Source of the DNA: an uncultured Collinsella sp.
Lineage (GTDB): Bacteria > Actinomycetota > Coriobacteriia > Coriobacteriales > Coriobacteriaceae
Length of the DNA stretch: 6,249 bases
Assembly (NCBI GenBank): GCA_900552705.1
Contig: USAX01000117.1
Location: 1 to 6,249 of the forward strand
Reading direction: 5' to 3'
Shown: piece by piece, positions 5,375 to 6,249 of the stretch
Numbering within the stretch: the first letter of the stretch is position 1
Layout: every line of letters starts with the position of its first letter
Program-made: the position numbers and the translations under genes
The notes under the pieces: model-generated
Seen by the model: the letters and a program-made list of their open reading frames with translations, nothing else
What the model was told of the DNA's origin: nothing
Databases searched by the model: none

Positions 5375-6249
5375 TTAGTAGTCGAACTGGTGATAGTAGC
5401 GACGGTAGTTGAGGTTGTGCTTGGTGACCGTCTCGTAGTAAGCGGCAAGGCGATCGGTGATCAGCGAGGAGAGGATCCACGGGGAGACGATGACGCGGAA
5501 CTCGTCGTCAAGGCCGGGGATCGCGAACTCGGCAGTGTCGATGACGTTGATGTCGGTGTCGCCGGTCACGCCGCGGGTCAGGAACGCGCGGACGCGCTCG
5601 TCGAGCTTGCGGTTCTCGTCCTCGCCCATGAACAGGAAGACCGGGACGCCCGGCTCCACGAGCTCGAGGGTGCCGTGGAAGAAGTCGGCCGAGGTGATGT
5701 AGCGGGTGCGCTTCCACTGCATCTCCTCCAGGATGCACATCGAGAACAGGATCGTCTCGCCCCACAGGGCACCGGAGCCGATGAACATGGTGTAGGGGGC
5801 CAGGGCGTACTTCTTGGCGAGCTCCTCGGCGCGCGGCTCGAAGCTCTTGCGGATGTCGACCAGGTGGGTCCAAACGTCCTTGGTCTGCTCGATGAACTTA
5901 TCAAACTGCGGGAAGCAGCCACGGCGATTGAGCAGGCGCAGGCCGAAGCAGTCGGCGAGGTAGTAGCCCATCTCGCAGCCACCGTTACCATGATCGGAAG
6001 CCATCTTGACGCAATTCTCGGCGCCGACAGCCTGGCCGATGGGGCCCTCAGGCTTGGTCATGGCGTAGACGCGAATGCCCTTTTCCTTCATCTTCTTGAC
6101 GGCCTCGAGGACCTCGGGGGTGGTGCCGGACTCGGAGGCGGTGAGCACGACGGACTTCTCGGTCATGCGCTTGTGGCCGGAGACGTTCCACTCGGCGGCG
6201 TGGATCAGGTAGACCTCGAGGTCGCGGTCGCCGAACTTGTTCATGAGGT
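5375..6249 (-). CDS. FrlB-like SIS-domain sugar-phosphate deglycase/isomerase, 5' end outside window
   Basis: The protein resembles fructoselysine-6-phosphate deglycase FrlB, which splits a 6-phosphorylated Amadori compound into glucose 6-phosphate and the free amino acid. The frame is still open at the window edge (a Leu codon precedes the Met at 6244). The first visible residues align with about residue 65 of E. coli FrlB (340 residues, from recall), so the Met at 6244 is internal and the N-terminal part is missing. Counting from that Met, the first SIS domain shows LTASESGTTPEVLEAVKKMK (34-53) and the second starts near YTMFIGSGALWGE (151-163). Glu174 and His190 are 16 residues apart, as are the catalytic Glu and His of GlmS and FrlB-type enzymes. 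HGTLELVEPGVPVFLFMGEDE (190-210) and the C-terminal RRYYHQFDY closely match FrlB. Codon use is strongly biased to C- and G-ending codons, suggesting high expression. An FrlB-type role is likely; the amine part of the substrate is unknown, and fructose-asparagine or other glycated-amine deglycases are alternatives. Confidence 0.85.
   Translation of the reverse strand, partial: LMNKFGDRDLEVYLIHAAEWNVSGHKRMTEKSVVLTASESGTTPEVLEAVKKMKEKGIRVYAMTKPEGPIGQAVGAENCVKMASDHGNGGCEMGYYLADCFGLRLLNRRGCFPQFDKFIEQTKDVWTHLVDIRKSFEPRAEELAKKYALAPYTMFIGSGALWGETILFSMCILEEMQWKRTRYITSADFFHGTLELVEPGVPVFLFMGEDENRKLDERVRAFLTRGVTGDTDINVIDTAEFAIPGLDDEFRVIVSPWILSSLITDRLAAYYETVTKHNLNYRRYYHQFDY

Noticed and set aside
6242..6244. 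The Met codon at 6244 as the true start of the FrlB-like gene
   Set aside because: The frame is open upstream to the window edge, and this Met aligns inside the first SIS domain, so the gene is cut by the window and not naturally short.

Overview
The window is a GC-rich bacterial chromosome segment in which every gene I can support lies on the minus strand, so it is read from right to left. It looks like ordinary metabolic DNA. I see no mobile elements, tRNA or rRNA genes, CRISPR arrays or phage genes. Most of the sequence is coding; the gaps are 1, 105, 170 and 73 nt, and no stretch over 300 nt lacks a gene. The GC content, a HisZ-dependent histidine pathway and sugar-amine catabolism genes would suit a gut actinomycete such as a Collinsella-like Coriobacteriia. 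That placement is an inference from overall character; nothing here proves it.

Right part (about 4465-6249): two genes resembling the fructoselysine (frl) catabolic pair. The first is an FrlB-like SIS-domain sugar-phosphate deglycase/isomerase whose 5' end lies outside the window. It is followed after 73 nt by an FrlC-like TIM-barrel sugar epimerase. FrlB enzymes split 6-phosphorylated Amadori compounds into glucose 6-phosphate and the free amino acid or amine. FrlC enzymes interconvert C-3 epimers so that more substrate can enter the pathway. The exact substrate cannot be told from the sequence.

Middle (about 4295-4464): a 170-nt gap with a strong perfect hairpin, probably the end of the frl-like unit, the leader of the his operon, or both.

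Left part (1-4294): the start of a histidine biosynthesis operon, in transcription order a fused hisZ-hisG gene, hisD, and hisC (its 3' end lies outside the window). The fused protein joins the HisRS-like regulatory subunit HisZ to the short-form catalytic subunit HisG in one 571-residue chain. It would carry out the first committed step, ATP plus PRPP to phosphoribosyl-ATP. HisD does the last two oxidations (histidinol to histidine) and HisC the transamination before the final dephosphorylation. A GC-rich hairpin lies between hisZG and hisD, while hisD and hisC are separated by one base and are probably translationally coupled.

The most notable features are the HisZ-HisG fusion, an unusual Cys cluster in its HisG half, the intra-operon hairpin and the Ala-rich C-terminal tail of HisD. 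I found no convincing evidence of an undescribed system.
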